The notes below the pieces were generated by a model, which did not search any database, had not been told where the DNA came from, and worked only from the letters and a program-made list of their open reading frames with translations. 18,065 bases of DNA from Candidatus Nanohalarchaeota archaeon. GTDB lineage: Archaea; EX4484-52; B79-G9. Position 1 is the first letter of the stretch. Every line of letters starts with the position of its first letter. Location of the stretch: NCBI GenBank assembly GCA_017610525.1, contig JAFCBW010000005.1, positions 1-18,065 of the forward strand, given 5' to 3'. The position numbers and the translations under genes are program-made. Below, piece by piece: positions 1 to 7,659 of the stretch.

Positions 1-1
1 A

Positions 2-205
2 CTAAAAGCCAACATAGGCACCGAAACTTACAAAAAATACAGCCCTCTAATCATCAGCCCATTCCCAAGCACATACATAAGCAACATTGAAATGCCACAC
101 TTCAGAGTATTTGAAAAAAGTTCGTTCAAACACGAAAACAGCCCAAACATCATTTATTCAAAAGCACTGGAAAAAACAGCAGACTTTCTCGCCTCTCAAA
201 ACTAG
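2..205 (+). CDS. C-terminal fragment of an unidentified protein
   Basis: The frame is open from base 2 to a TAG at 203-205 and gives the last 67 residues of a protein whose start lies outside the window. The fragment has a hydrophobic stretch (PLIISPFPSTYISN) and ends in an amphipathic helix (SKALEKTADFLASQN). Codon use is A/C-rich like the other + strand genes, which supports real coding. I do not recognise the family from this piece and assign no function. The next 130 bases hold no gene other than the promoter described next. Confidence 0.6.
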   Translation, partial: LKANIGTETYKKYSPLIISPFPSTYISNIEMPHFRVFEKSSFKHENSPNIIYSKALEKTADFLASQN

Positions 206-280
206 ACATTCACACACCCGATAATCAACCACACCAATCAAGAGACTCCACAGCCAAACAAACAATCAACAAAAAAACAA

Positions 281-289
281 ATATATAAA
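281..289 (+). promoter_or_regulatory. TATA box for the small ORF and pgiA
   Basis: The sequence atatataaa lies about 50 bases before the ATG at 336, in the gap after the first gene. With the usual archaeal spacing, transcription would start near 306-312 and leave a short leader holding the ribosome site ggtga at 323-327. Confidence 0.55.
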
Positions 290-335
290 CCACCACCACC
301 AAATATTTACTAAACACAAACCGGTGACAAACACA

Positions 336-494
336 ATGAAAAAGGACGAAAAGCCCATATTCGAAACCCTAAACGAGATACTCACCCAAACCACAAGAAT
401 GGACAAAGCCCTCGACCGCCTCGAAAGAAAAATAGACAAACTCCCAAAAAAAAGAAAATACAAAAAAATAATCAATAGATGCTCCCCATGCTAA
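336..494 (+). CDS. small charged protein, 52 aa, function unknown
   Basis: This short frame encodes a 52-residue, lysine-rich protein. Residues 10-40 look like an amphipathic or coiled-coil helix (LNEILTQTTRMDKALDRLER). The C-terminus is basic and ends CSPC. The case for a real gene is a well-placed ribosome site, ggtga at 323-327, eight bases before the ATG, of the same form as those of spt5, rpl10 and the DUF5678 gene, with a TATA box upstream. Its 3' end overlaps the start of pgiA, which itself lacks a ribosome site, so pgiA translation is probably coupled to it. I do not recognise a family. Confidence 0.55.
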   Translation: MKKDEKPIFETLNEILTQTTRMDKALDRLERKIDKLPKKRKYKKIINRCSPC

Positions 495-1381
495 ACCTAA
501 AACAAACCGGACTGGACATAACATACGACCCGAAAACCAAAACCATGCTGCTGGAAGGAACAAAAATAACCCCCTCAATCCGGAAACTCAAAGACATGAC
601 CGACGTCATATACGACAAAAGATGGCTAGGCAACACCAACCAGGAAAAAGAGCTATACTACATGTTCCGCGACATAGCAAAAAAAGAACACAAAGAAACA
701 ATAGAAAAAAACAACCTGAGATACGACATAACAGTCATCCCACCAGGCACCATAGGCCAGGAATACGCAAAAACCGCAGGCCACAACCACCCCATAGTCC
801 CGGACACAAACATAACCTACACAGAAATATACGAAGTAATAGAAGGCGAAGGCCTCTACCTGCTCCAGAAAACAAAAAAGAACAAACTGATCGACGCATA
901 CTTCATAAAAACAAAAGCAGGCGACAAAATAATAATCCCGCCAGGCTACGCCCACATCACAATCAACCCAGGCGAAGAAACACTGATAATGGCAAACTGG
1001 GTAGCAAGAGACTTCACATCAGAATACGAAAATCTAAAAACCCTAAACGGCGCAGCCTATTACGTAACAACAGAAAAGACAATCAAAAACGAAAACTACA
1101 ACAACAAATCAAACATAATAAAATTCAAAAAACCAGACAAGCGCGAACTACTGCGCCTCGGGAAAAAAGAGCCAATATACAACATGATAAAAAACCCATT
1201 CACCCTCAAATTCCTGACAGAACCCCAGAACCACCACAGGCTATTCGACTACGTTCAGAAAAGGCCATCAACAAAAACACAGAGACCTAATAATTCTCAA
1301 GATCAGAAATCAGTCCCGTCCTCTTCTTCCCCGAAGAAACAAACAGCCTGCCCTCAAGATCATCAAGCCTCTTCGCAATAG
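479..1381 (+). CDS. pgiA: archaeal cupin-type glucose-6-phosphate isomerase
   Basis: This enzyme interconverts glucose 6-phosphate and fructose 6-phosphate in sugar metabolism, using a metal in a cupin barrel unrelated to the bacterial enzyme. The cupin core spans about residues 80-180. The metal-ligand pattern is visible: GHNH (H102, H104), TEIYE (E116), and PPGYAH (H159). Family members are commonly around 190 residues; this one is 300. Residues 180-260 look like a real extension. After about residue 262 the sequence becomes low-complexity (Ser/Pro/Gln/Lys), and residues from 270 on are read antisense through the convergent neighbour. No ribosome site precedes either ATG (479 or 488); both overlap the small upstream ORF. 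A one-base shift near 1285 would end the protein at the TAA at 1288-1290, so the tail may be a frameshift product. Confidence 0.85.
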   Translation: MLPMLNLKQTGLDITYDPKTKTMLLEGTKITPSIRKLKDMTDVIYDKRWLGNTNQEKELYYMFRDIAKKEHKETIEKNNLRYDITVIPPGTIGQEYAKTAGHNHPIVPDTNITYTEIYEVIEGEGLYLLQKTKKNKLIDAYFIKTKAGDKIIIPPGYAHITINPGEETLIMANWVARDFTSEYENLKTLNGAAYYVTTEKTIKNENYNNKSNIIKFKKPDKRELLRLGKKEPIYNMIKNPFTLKFLTEPQNHHRLFDYVQKRPSTKTQRPNNSQDQKSVPSSSSPKKQTACPQDHQASSQ

Positions 1382-1553
1382 CCTCCTGCTTCTTATAAAT
1401 CTCAAGCATCCCAAGCCACAACTGGATCATCTGCGGGTCATCAGTCCCCTTGTAGACATGCTCATACTTCGAGACCTGCGAAAGCAGCGCATTAAACTTA
1501 AGAGAATTATCAACATCAAGCTTAGCTCTCCAGTCAAACTTTGCGCGTACCAT
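1287..1553 (-). CDS. uncharacterised 88-aa protein, convergent with pgiA
   Basis: The frame gives a balanced, soluble, protein-like sequence with amphipathic helices. Its central part (residues 35-70, ending AIAKRLDDLEGRL) is probably helical and may oligomerise. The composition is acidic/hydrophobic and looks more natural than the opposite-strand pgiA tail. A TATA-like tttttatag lies on the - strand around 1573-1581, about 25 bases before the ATG at 1553, so the transcript is probably leaderless. The last 95 bases overlap the pgiA frame tail to tail. I do not recognise a family. Confidence 0.6.
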   Translation of the reverse strand: MVRAKFDWRAKLDVDNSLKFNALLSQVSKYEHVYKGTDDPQMIQLWLGMLEIYKKQEAIAKRLDDLEGRLFVSSGKKRTGLISDLENY

Positions 1554-1651
1554 TACCCAAACTTAAACACAAAACTATAAAAAACTTAAGTGCAACTCAG
1601 AAAACAACAAAAACTGTCACCACCCAAAACCAGTCCCACAATATAAATAAA

Positions 1652-1660
1652 CATATAAAA
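1652..1660 (+). promoter_or_regulatory. TATA box of the FKBP gene
   Basis: catataaaa is centred about 26 bases before the ATG at 1682, so the transcript should begin at or next to the start codon and be leaderless. A second, weaker TATA (aatataaat) sits at 1640-1648. Confidence 0.55.
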
Positions 1661-1681
1661 TTTCCAAAAAAATAAGACACC

Positions 1682-2368
1682 ATGGAAAACAAAACATTCA
1701 TCGAAATAGAATACTTGGGAAAAATAGCTGAAACAGGAGAAATCTTCGACCTCACAGACGAAAAAACCGCAAAAGAAAACAACATCTACAACCCAAACAC
1801 AAAATACGGCCCAATGACAATCATCATCGGCGAAAACATGATACTCAAAAGCCTCGAGGACCGGCTCAAAAAAATGAAGCCAAAACAAAAACAAAAAATC
1901 ACACTAAAACCAGAAGAAGCCTTCGGCAAAAGAGAGCCAAAACTCCTGAAAACCTTCTCACTTGCATTCTTCAGGAAACAAAAAATAACCCCCATCCCGG
2001 GCCAGTACATAACACTCAGCGACAACGTACAGGGAAAAGTACTCTCAGTATCCGCAGGCCGCGTAAAAATAGACTTCAACCACCAGCTCTCAGGTAAAAC
2101 TCTCGAATATGACATAACCCTAAACAAAATAATCACAGGCCAGAAAGAAAAAATAACAAGCCTGCTCGAAAGAACATTAAGACTTGACAAAAAAAACATA
2201 CAAATCTCATCAACCAAAGAAAAAACAACAATCACACTGCCAACCCCAAAAGAAATCCCGAAAGAAGCCAAATCAAGAATAACAGAAATAATCAAAGAAT
2301 ACATAAAAGACATAAAAGAAATAGAGATATTAAATAAAACCACGGAAGTTGCCAACACAAAAAAGTAA
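1682..2368 (+). CDS. FKBP-type peptidyl-prolyl cis-trans isomerase, long archaeal (SlyD-like) form
   Basis: This is a cytoplasmic folding helper that isomerises X-Pro bonds and has chaperone activity. It opens with the FKBP strand FIEIEYLGKIAETGEIFD (residues 6-23). The insert-in-flap domain lies at about 84-130, and the FKBP fold closes with VKIDFNHQLSGKTLEYDI (128-145), a signature of SlyD-like FKBPs (DFNHPLAGK in relatives). The C-terminal domain (about 155-228) is the extra domain of the 26-28 kDa archaeal forms. At 228 residues it fits that class. No ribosome site is present, and a TATA box about 26 bases upstream points to a leaderless mRNA. It stands alone between the 88-aa gene and ftsZ. 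Confidence 0.9.
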   Translation: MENKTFIEIEYLGKIAETGEIFDLTDEKTAKENNIYNPNTKYGPMTIIIGENMILKSLEDRLKKMKPKQKQKITLKPEEAFGKREPKLLKTFSLAFFRKQKITPIPGQYITLSDNVQGKVLSVSAGRVKIDFNHQLSGKTLEYDITLNKIITGQKEKITSLLERTLRLDKKNIQISSTKEKTTITLPTPKEIPKEAKSRITEIIKEYIKDIKEIEILNKTTEVANTKK

Positions 2369-2403
2369 CAAAAATGGAAACACTTAAAAAACTATCATCC
2401 CAC

Positions 2404-2411
2404 TTTATAAT
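2404..2411 (+). promoter_or_regulatory. TATA box of ftsZ
   Basis: ttataatt lies in the 93-base non-coding stretch between the FKBP stop and ftsZ. The predicted transcript start is near 2433, giving a leader of about 40 bases with the ribosome site gaggg at 2466-2470. Confidence 0.5.
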
Positions 2412-2476
2412 TACCGCAACTATTTCATGGTGGCAAACGCACCAGAACACATCACAAAAAAATGCGAGGGATAATT

Positions 2477-3598
2477 ATGGACAAAATCATAAAAAACGTG
2501 CTGGAAGAATCAGGAATAAACGCAGAAACAAAACAGGAACTACCTGAAAAACACCACAAGATAGACGACAACCTTAAAAATATACTCAAAAAGCGAAAAG
2601 CTGAAATAGTAGTAGTTGGCTGCGGAGGCGCAGGCAACAACACAATCGCAAGACTCATGCAGGTCGGTATCGAAGGCGCAAAAACAGTCGCCGTAAACAC
2701 CGACGCACAGGACCTCCTATACACAGACGCAGACGAAAAGATACTCATCGGAAAAGACATCACAGAAGGGCTGGGCTCAGGCGCAAACCCAAAACTGGGT
2801 GAGGCAGCAGCAAAAGAATCCAAGGAAACCGTCAAAAAATCACTTGAAGGCGCAGACATGGTCTTCGTAACATGCGGTCTCGGCGGCGGAACCGGAACAG
2901 GGTCAGCACCGATAATCTCAGAAATCTCCAAAAAAATAGGCGCACTGACAGTAGCCATCGTAACACTCCCATTCGCAATGGAAGGCAACCACCGTGCAAA
3001 CAACGCAAAAATCGGACTCGAGAAACTAGAAGAAGTTGTAGACACCCTCATAATCATCCCAAACGACAAGCTAATCGAGATGGTACCTGACGTATCAATC
3101 AACACAGCATTCAAAGTAGCAGACGAGATACTCGTAAACGCAGTAAAAGGCATCGCAGAACTCGTAACAAAGCCAGGTCTCATCAACCTTGACTTCGCAG
3201 ACATTCGCGCAGTCATGGGCGAAGGCGGCATGGCAATGATCGGAATGGGTCAAAGTGACACTGAAAACCGCGCATACGAAGCAGTCCAGAAAGCGCTCAC
3301 AAACCCGCTGCTCGAAGTAGACATCGACGGTGCAAGTGGCGCACTCATAAACGTATCTGGCGGCGGCGACCTGACCCTGAAAGAAGCCAAAGAAGTCGTA
3401 AACGCAGTCACCACAAGACTATCACCAGACGCGAAAATAATCTGGGGTGCAATGATCCAGCGCGAACTAGGCGACTCAATCCGCGTACTTGTAATCGTAA
3501 CCGGAGTAGAATCCCCGCAGATATACAGCTCAGACCACACATTCAAAACCGAACAGAAAAAAGAGATCGAGCAAAGACTGGGCATCGACTTCATTTAA
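2477..3598 (+). CDS. ftsZ: cell division GTPase FtsZ
   Basis: This tubulin homologue polymerises with GTP into the division ring. The GTP-binding elements are visible: VVGCGGAGNNTIARL (residues 46-60), the tubulin signature GGGTGTGSAP (136-145), and the T7 loop NLDFADIRAVM (237-247) that supplies catalytic acid to the next subunit. The length of 373 aa is typical. I start at 2477 because gaggg lies seven bases upstream; an in-frame ATG at 2462 would place that ribosome site inside the gene. Archaea often have ftsZ directly before secE-spt5. Here a hairpin and a transporter separate them, so the synteny is kept but interrupted. Confidence 0.95.
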   Translation: MDKIIKNVLEESGINAETKQELPEKHHKIDDNLKNILKKRKAEIVVVGCGGAGNNTIARLMQVGIEGAKTVAVNTDAQDLLYTDADEKILIGKDITEGLGSGANPKLGEAAAKESKETVKKSLEGADMVFVTCGLGGGTGTGSAPIISEISKKIGALTVAIVTLPFAMEGNHRANNAKIGLEKLEEVVDTLIIIPNDKLIEMVPDVSINTAFKVADEILVNAVKGIAELVTKPGLINLDFADIRAVMGEGGMAMIGMGQSDTENRAYEAVQKALTNPLLEVDIDGASGALINVSGGGDLTLKEAKEVVNAVTTRLSPDAKIIWGAMIQRELGDSIRVLVIVTGVESPQIYSSDHTFKTEQKKEIEQRLGIDFI

Positions 3599-3611
3599 AC
3601 TTCAAGACACC

Positions 3612-3644
3612 CCACCGGTAATTCACTGGTGGAACCTTTTTTTT
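3612..3644 (+). terminator. hairpin with T8 tract after ftsZ, overlapping the transporter start
   Basis: ccaccggt (3612-3619) pairs with actggtgg (3625-3632) around a five-base loop, with one G-U pair. It is followed by aacc and eight T (3637-3644). This has the form of an intrinsic terminator for ftsZ. It also covers the likely ribosome site (ggtaa, 3617-3621) and GTG start (3629) of the next gene, so it could equally limit that gene's translation. Confidence 0.5.
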
Positions 3645-4487
3645 CTTATCTTTCCCTCCATCGGCATAATATTCGAACCATACATACTACACTTCCTGCT
3701 ATTCATCCTCTTTCTAAGCTGCCTGAAAATCGATTTTCTGGACATAATAACCCACCTAAAAAAACCCCTCCTCCTCACATACATCACATTCATGCTATTA
3801 ATCGCCATCCCGACACTCCTCTTCTTCATCACAAAACTAATCAGCCCCGACCTGGCACTACCCGTACTGATACTAGCCGGCATGCCAGCAGGAATGGCAA
3901 CCGCCACACTGACAGACATCACAAAAGGCAAAGTCTCTTTAGCATTAGTCATCACAACAACAACATCCCTGCTATGCCCTTTCACAATCCCCCTCCTCAT
4001 GAAATACCTGATTGGAACCAGCCTGACAGTTTCCACATACGAAATGCTCACAATGCTCGCAACAATCATATTCATCCCCTTTGCAGCCGCACTCATTGCA
4101 AGAAAAACCGCCAGAAAACTAATCAAAAAAACCAAACAATACTACAGCTCAATCTCAATCCTGTCAATCATGCCCATCATAATGGGTCCGCTCGCAAAAC
4201 ACTCCTCATACTTCCTCAATAATCTTGAAAAAGTATCATACACCATACTATACCTATTCCTCATATCAGCAACACTTCACATCATCGGCTGGACAATGGT
4301 ATTCTGGCTAAAAAAGAAAGAAAAGACCGCAACATCAATCACAAGCGCATATATGAACAACAGTCTAGCCATGGTTTTTGCCGCAAAGTTCTTCAGCCCG
4401 CCAATCATACTGGCAGTCATACTATACGAACTTCCATGGAACACAATGCTAATACCATTCAGGCACATCATCAAAAAGCTAAAATAA
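3629..4487 (+). CDS. BASS-family (bile acid:sodium symporter-like) transporter, frameshifted in a T8 run
   Basis: The intact frame from 3792 encodes 231 residues of a multi-pass membrane protein. BASS-like features are GMPAGMATATLTDITKGKVS followed by SLLCPFTIPLL in the first half, and AYMNNSLAMVFAAKFF followed by ILYELPWNTML near the end. The same frame stays open upstream to about 3633 and reads FLIFPSIGIIFEPYILHF, a good N-terminal membrane segment, but has no ATG, GTG or TTG there. A GTG at 3629 with ggtaa upstream is in another frame. Removing one T from the run at 3637-3644 joins them into about 285 aa, close to the usual family size. The gene is therefore phase-variable, read by slippage, recently broken, or affected by a sequencing error. 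The substrate is unknown. Confidence 0.65.
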
Positions 4488-4498
4488 CCCGAACAAAC

Positions 4499-4507
4499 CT
4501 TTATAAA
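4499..4507 (+). promoter_or_regulatory. TATA box of the secE-ribosomal protein operon
   Basis: tttataaaa lies 127-135 bases before the secE ATG. Transcription from about 4530 would give a leader of roughly 100 bases containing the hairpin at 4549-4579. Confidence 0.5.
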
Positions 4508-4548
4508 AATAACCCATAATAAATAAAGATACATAACCACAGGAAACT

Positions 4549-4579
4549 GCCCGCAGACACTACCTTCGGTAGTAGGGGC
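4549..4579 (+). promoter_or_regulatory. structured leader hairpin upstream of secE
   Basis: actacc (4559-4564) pairs perfectly with ggtagt (4568-4573) around the loop ttc. Outside it, gccc (4549-4552) pairs with gggc (4576-4579), leaving an asymmetric internal loop of six and two bases. It lies in the predicted 5' leader of the secE-spt5-L11-L1-L10-L12 transcript. It could be a protein-binding control site, since archaeal L1 and L10 operons are known to be autoregulated, but I see no clear match to a known site. Confidence 0.4.
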
Positions 4580-4633
4580 TGATTCTATAACAAAAACGTA
4601 AAAGTTTCAAAAAAAAAGCACACAGTGAAACCA

Positions 4634-4822
4634 ATGAAACTAAACCTGAAAAGCAAGATACAGGAACACATGCGCGTCCTGAAAATCACAAAAAAGCCGG
4701 CAAAAAAAGAATACTCAGCAGCAATCAAAATCACCGGGCTCGGCATAATCCTAATCGGAACCATAGGCCTCATAATCTTCATGATAGCCAAAATCACAGG
4801 ATACATCCCAAGCGCAATATAA
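4634..4822 (+). CDS. secE: protein translocase subunit SecE (Sec61 gamma)
   Basis: This is the small tail-anchored subunit that clamps SecY in the Sec protein-conducting channel. The 62-aa product has the family pattern: an amphipathic helix (residues 5-25, including EHMRVLKITKKPAKKEY) followed by one membrane helix (about 32-54). I prefer the ATG at 4634, five bases after gtga (4625-4628), the spacing seen elsewhere here, over the in-frame GTG at 4625, which would consume that site. It begins the operon that continues with spt5 15 bases downstream, the common archaeal order. Confidence 0.88.
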   Translation: MKLNLKSKIQEHMRVLKITKKPAKKEYSAAIKITGLGIILIGTIGLIIFMIAKITGYIPSAI

Positions 4823-4837
4823 TTAAAGGTGCATAAA

Positions 4838-5275
4838 ATGCCCATATACACACTAAGAACAACAGTCGGACGCGAGCGAACAGTACTCGACTCACTTGAT
4901 GCAAAACTAACAAACAACAGCAAAGGCATCAAATCAATGCTAAGCCCGGCAGAACTCAAAGGCTACATCTTCATAGAAGGCTCGGAAGAAGACATCCACA
5001 AAGCCACACAAGGCGTCCCGCACATCAAGGGCCTCATAAACAAGCCAATAAAAATCGAAGAACTCGCCAACTTCTTTTCACAGGAAGTAAAAGAAATCAC
5101 AATCAAGGAAGGCGACATCGTCGAAGTTGTCGGCGGTCCTTTCAAACGGGAAAAAGCAAAGATCGTAAGAATAGACGAAGCAAAAAGAGAAGCCAAGATT
5201 GAACTCGTAGAATCCGCAGTACCTATACCAATCACAATCAAACTTGACCTCTTAAAACCCACACGCGAAATCTAA
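4838..5275 (+). CDS. spt5: transcription elongation factor Spt5 (archaeal NusG)
   Basis: This is the elongation factor that closes the RNA polymerase clamp, usually with Spt4. The 145-aa product has the NGN domain (residues 1-85, opening MPIYTLRTTVGRE) and a KOW domain (about 90-140, EGDIVEVVGGPFKREKAKIV). The ribosome site ggtg at 4828-4831 lies six bases before the ATG at 4838; the alternative GTG at 4829 is part of that site. It lies between secE and rpl11 with short gaps (15 and 11 bases), as one operon. Confidence 0.95.
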   Translation: MPIYTLRTTVGRERTVLDSLDAKLTNNSKGIKSMLSPAELKGYIFIEGSEEDIHKATQGVPHIKGLINKPIKIEELANFFSQEVKEITIKEGDIVEVVGGPFKREKAKIVRIDEAKREAKIELVESAVPIPITIKLDLLKPTREI

Positions 5276-5286
5276 AGGTAATCACA

Positions 5287-6024
5287 ATGGCAAAAACCAC
5301 AATAGAATCAATAGTTGACGGCGGCAAAGCATCCGCAGGACCACCACTAGGCCCGGCACTCGGACCAATGGGCGTGAACATAAAATTAGTCATAGACACA
5401 ATCAACGAAAAAACCAAAGACTTCGCAGGCATGAAAGTCCCCACAAAAGTCATAATAGACACAGGCACAAAAGAATTCAAAATTGAAATCGGCAGCCCCG
5501 CAGTCTCCCAACTCATAAAAAAAGAAGCAAAACTCGAGAAACTCGCAGGAAAGGCAGGAGAAGAACACGTAGCAGACCTGAAAATAGAGCAGATAATCAA
5601 GATCGCAAAGATGAAAGAAGACGCATTACCCGCAAAGACAAGAAAAGAAGCAGTAAAAACCGTAATAGGCACATGCCTATCATGCGGCGTACTGGTCGAA
5701 GAAAAAGATCCCCGCGAAGCAATCAAAGAAGTAAACGAAGGCAAATACGACGAAAAAATCAAAAGCGGCAAAACAGAACTGACCGAAGAAGAACTCAAAC
5801 AACTCGAACAGGAAAAAATCAGGCTAAAACAGGAACTTGAAGATAAAAGACAGGAATTCGAAACCAAAGCCAAACAGATAATCGGCGAAATGAAAGGTAA
5901 AGACAGAAAAGACATAGAGACAAAACTAAAAGAAGCAGAAATACCAGCCGAAATAATCAAGACAATACTACCTAAAGAAGAAGAATCAAAAGAAGACAAG
6001 AAAGACGAAGGTGCATCCAAGTGA
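5287..6024 (+). CDS. rpl11: large-subunit ribosomal protein L11 (uL11) with a long charged C-terminal extension
   Basis: L11 binds the GTPase-associated region of 23S rRNA. The N-terminal domain is canonical (GGKASAGPPLGPALGPMGVN, residues 12-31), and the rRNA-binding domain ends near GTCLSCGVLVEEKDPREAIK (128-147). Archaeal L11 is normally about 160 residues; this one has 245. Residues about 160-245 are a highly charged Glu/Lys segment (LTEEELKQLEQEKIRLKQEL) that looks like a coiled coil and ends in acidic repeats. The ribosome site ggtaa lies just before the ATG. Its stop overlaps the rpl1 start in the sequence GTGA. Confidence 0.95.
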   Translation: MAKTTIESIVDGGKASAGPPLGPALGPMGVNIKLVIDTINEKTKDFAGMKVPTKVIIDTGTKEFKIEIGSPAVSQLIKKEAKLEKLAGKAGEEHVADLKIEQIIKIAKMKEDALPAKTRKEAVKTVIGTCLSCGVLVEEKDPREAIKEVNEGKYDEKIKSGKTELTEEELKQLEQEKIRLKQELEDKRQEFETKAKQIIGEMKGKDRKDIETKLKEAEIPAEIIKTILPKEEESKEDKKDEGASK

Positions 6025-6659
6025 ACGACAACGACCTCGAAAAGATAATAAAAGAAGTCAAAGAAAAAGGCAAAAAGAGAAACTTCACACAATCAATAGA
6101 CTTAGCCATAAACACCAAGCAGATTGACCTGAAGAAACCCGAGAACAAATTCACAGAAGAGATACCACTGCCAAAAGGTCGCGGAAAGGACCTGAAAATC
6201 GCAGTAATAGGCGACAGTCTCGTAGTCAAATCAAAAGGAATCGCAGACGGCCTGATAAACGAAAGCACACTGACAAAACTTGAAAAAGACAAAAAAGAAC
6301 TCAAAAAAGCAATGAACGAATACGATTTTTTCATAGCAGAAGCCCCTTTCATGCTAAGGATAGGTAAAAGCCTGGGCAGATTCATGGCCCCAAGAGGCAA
6401 AATGCCAAAACCACTGCCGCCACAGGCTGACCCGGCACCACTCATCGCCCGGCTAAAGAAGACAACAAGAGCAACACTAAAAAGCAACTCAGCAATTCAC
6501 TGCTCAATCGGCTCAGAAAAAATGAAAGAAGAAGACATCATACTAAACTTCCATACAGTAATGCAGGCAATAGAAAAAAAATTCCCTTCAGGCAAAAACA
6601 ACATCAAATCATTATACATAAAAACAACAATGGGACCTGCAATAAAAATCAACTACTAG
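6021..6659 (+). CDS. rpl1: large-subunit ribosomal protein L1 (uL1)
   Basis: L1 forms the mobile L1 stalk that helps release E-site tRNA, and in archaea and bacteria it also represses its own operon mRNA. The 212-aa product has the usual landmarks: a charged start, EEIPLPKGRGKDLKIAVIGD around residues 47-66, PRGKMPKPLPPQADP (about 123-137), and the closing KSLYIKTTMGPAIKINY. It begins with GTG, overlapping the L11 stop by four bases. ggtg at 6010-6013 provides the ribosome site seven bases upstream. This overlap should tie L1 output to L11 output. Confidence 0.95.
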   Translation: MNDNDLEKIIKEVKEKGKKRNFTQSIDLAINTKQIDLKKPENKFTEEIPLPKGRGKDLKIAVIGDSLVVKSKGIADGLINESTLTKLEKDKKELKKAMNEYDFFIAEAPFMLRIGKSLGRFMAPRGKMPKPLPPQADPAPLIARLKKTTRATLKSNSAIHCSIGSEKMKEEDIILNFHTVMQAIEKKFPSGKNNIKSLYIKTTMGPAIKINY

Positions 6660-6668
6660 GTGCACCAA

Positions 6669-7643
6669 ATGGTACAGGAATGGAAACTAAAAAAAGTCAA
6701 AGAACTCACAGAAGAGATAGAAAAATCCCAGGTAGTCGGCATGCTCGACCTTGACGGCCTTGGCGCAGCACAACTCCAGCAGATGAGAAAAGACACACGA
6801 GACAGCGCAAAAATAATAGTAACAAAAAAAACAGTAATCACACGGGCAATTGACAGCTCGAAAAAAGAAAACATAAAAGACCTCAACAACCAAAAATCCC
6901 ACATACCGGCCCTGATAATCTCAAAAGACAACGCATTCAAGCTCTACAAGCAAATCGAAAACTCAAAATCAGACGCTTATGCAAAAACAGGAAACATAGC
7001 CCCAAGAGACATAACAGTCCCCGCAGGCGAAACAAACCTACCGCCAGGTCCCGTAATAAGCGACCTTCAGAAAGCCGGCCTGAAAGCAATGATAAAGGGC
7101 GACAAAATAGCAATCAGAGAAGACTCCCTATTAGTAAAAGAAGGAGAAGTCATATCTGAAATAAAAGCAAATGTCATGATGAAACTTGACATAAAGCCAA
7201 TGGAAGTAGGTATGAACATACTCGCAATCCATGAAGAAAACATGGTACTTGGCAAAGACACACTCGCAATAGACACAGAACAATACATAACAAACCTGCA
7301 AACTGCATACACACAGGGCTTCAACCTCGCATACAATGCAGACATATTCATAAAAGAGATCATGCCACAAAAGATACAGGAAGCACAGAGAAACGCAATG
7401 AACCTGGCAATCAACTCAGAAATCGCAAACAAAGAGACAATAACCCCCATAATCCAAAAATCAAACTCAGAAATGCAATCACTGGCATCACAACTCCCTG
7501 AAAGCGCAAGAGGCAGCGCAACCATAATCCAACAGCAGGCAGCGCCTGCAGAACAACCAAAACAGGAACCGGAAAAGAAAGAAGAAGAAAAACCAAAATC
7601 CGACGAAGAAGTAGCATCAGGACTAGGCGCCCTCTTCGGATAG
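6669..7643 (+). CDS. rpl10: large-subunit ribosomal protein L10 (P0, uL10)
   Basis: L10 is the base of the ribosomal P stalk and carries the L12 dimers that recruit translation factors. The 324-aa archaeal form has the rRNA-binding N-terminus (EWKLKKVKELTEEIEKSQVV), the insertion domain with PPGPVISDLQKAGLKAMIKG, helical L12-binding segments (about residues 230-280), and an acidic hinge ending ASGLGALFG, the same tail as L12. The ribosome site ggtg at 6659-6662 overlaps the L1 stop and precedes the ATG at 6669 by six bases; a GTG at 6660 is rejected as start for that reason. Confidence 0.95.
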   Translation: MVQEWKLKKVKELTEEIEKSQVVGMLDLDGLGAAQLQQMRKDTRDSAKIIVTKKTVITRAIDSSKKENIKDLNNQKSHIPALIISKDNAFKLYKQIENSKSDAYAKTGNIAPRDITVPAGETNLPPGPVISDLQKAGLKAMIKGDKIAIREDSLLVKEGEVISEIKANVMMKLDIKPMEVGMNILAIHEENMVLGKDTLAIDTEQYITNLQTAYTQGFNLAYNADIFIKEIMPQKIQEAQRNAMNLAINSEIANKETITPIIQKSNSEMQSLASQLPESARGSATIIQQQAAPAEQPKQEPEKKEEEKPKSDEEVASGLGALFG

Positions 7644-7659
7644 ATTAATATTCAAACAA

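Noticed and set aside
2427..2474. 15-codon frame (ATG at 2427) ending just before ftsZ, resembling a leader peptide
   Set aside because: The TATA box at 2404 predicts a transcript start after this ATG, and its end coincides only with the ftsZ ribosome site.
3629..4222. 197-aa frame MEPFFSYLSLHRHN... starting at 3629 as a separate gene
   Set aside because: After the T run it is a His/Asn/Thr-rich shadow. Only its start codon and first codons are likely to belong to the transporter.
4549..4579. Kink-turn in the secE leader
   Set aside because: The internal loop is asymmetric, but the unbulged strand has AG where tandem G-A pairs would need GA.
5238..6092. Long - strand frame of 284 aa opposite rpl11
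   Set aside because: Ser/Phe-rich antisense shadow of a clear ribosomal protein gene with no start signals. Similar shadows lie opposite ftsZ, rpl10 and thiM.
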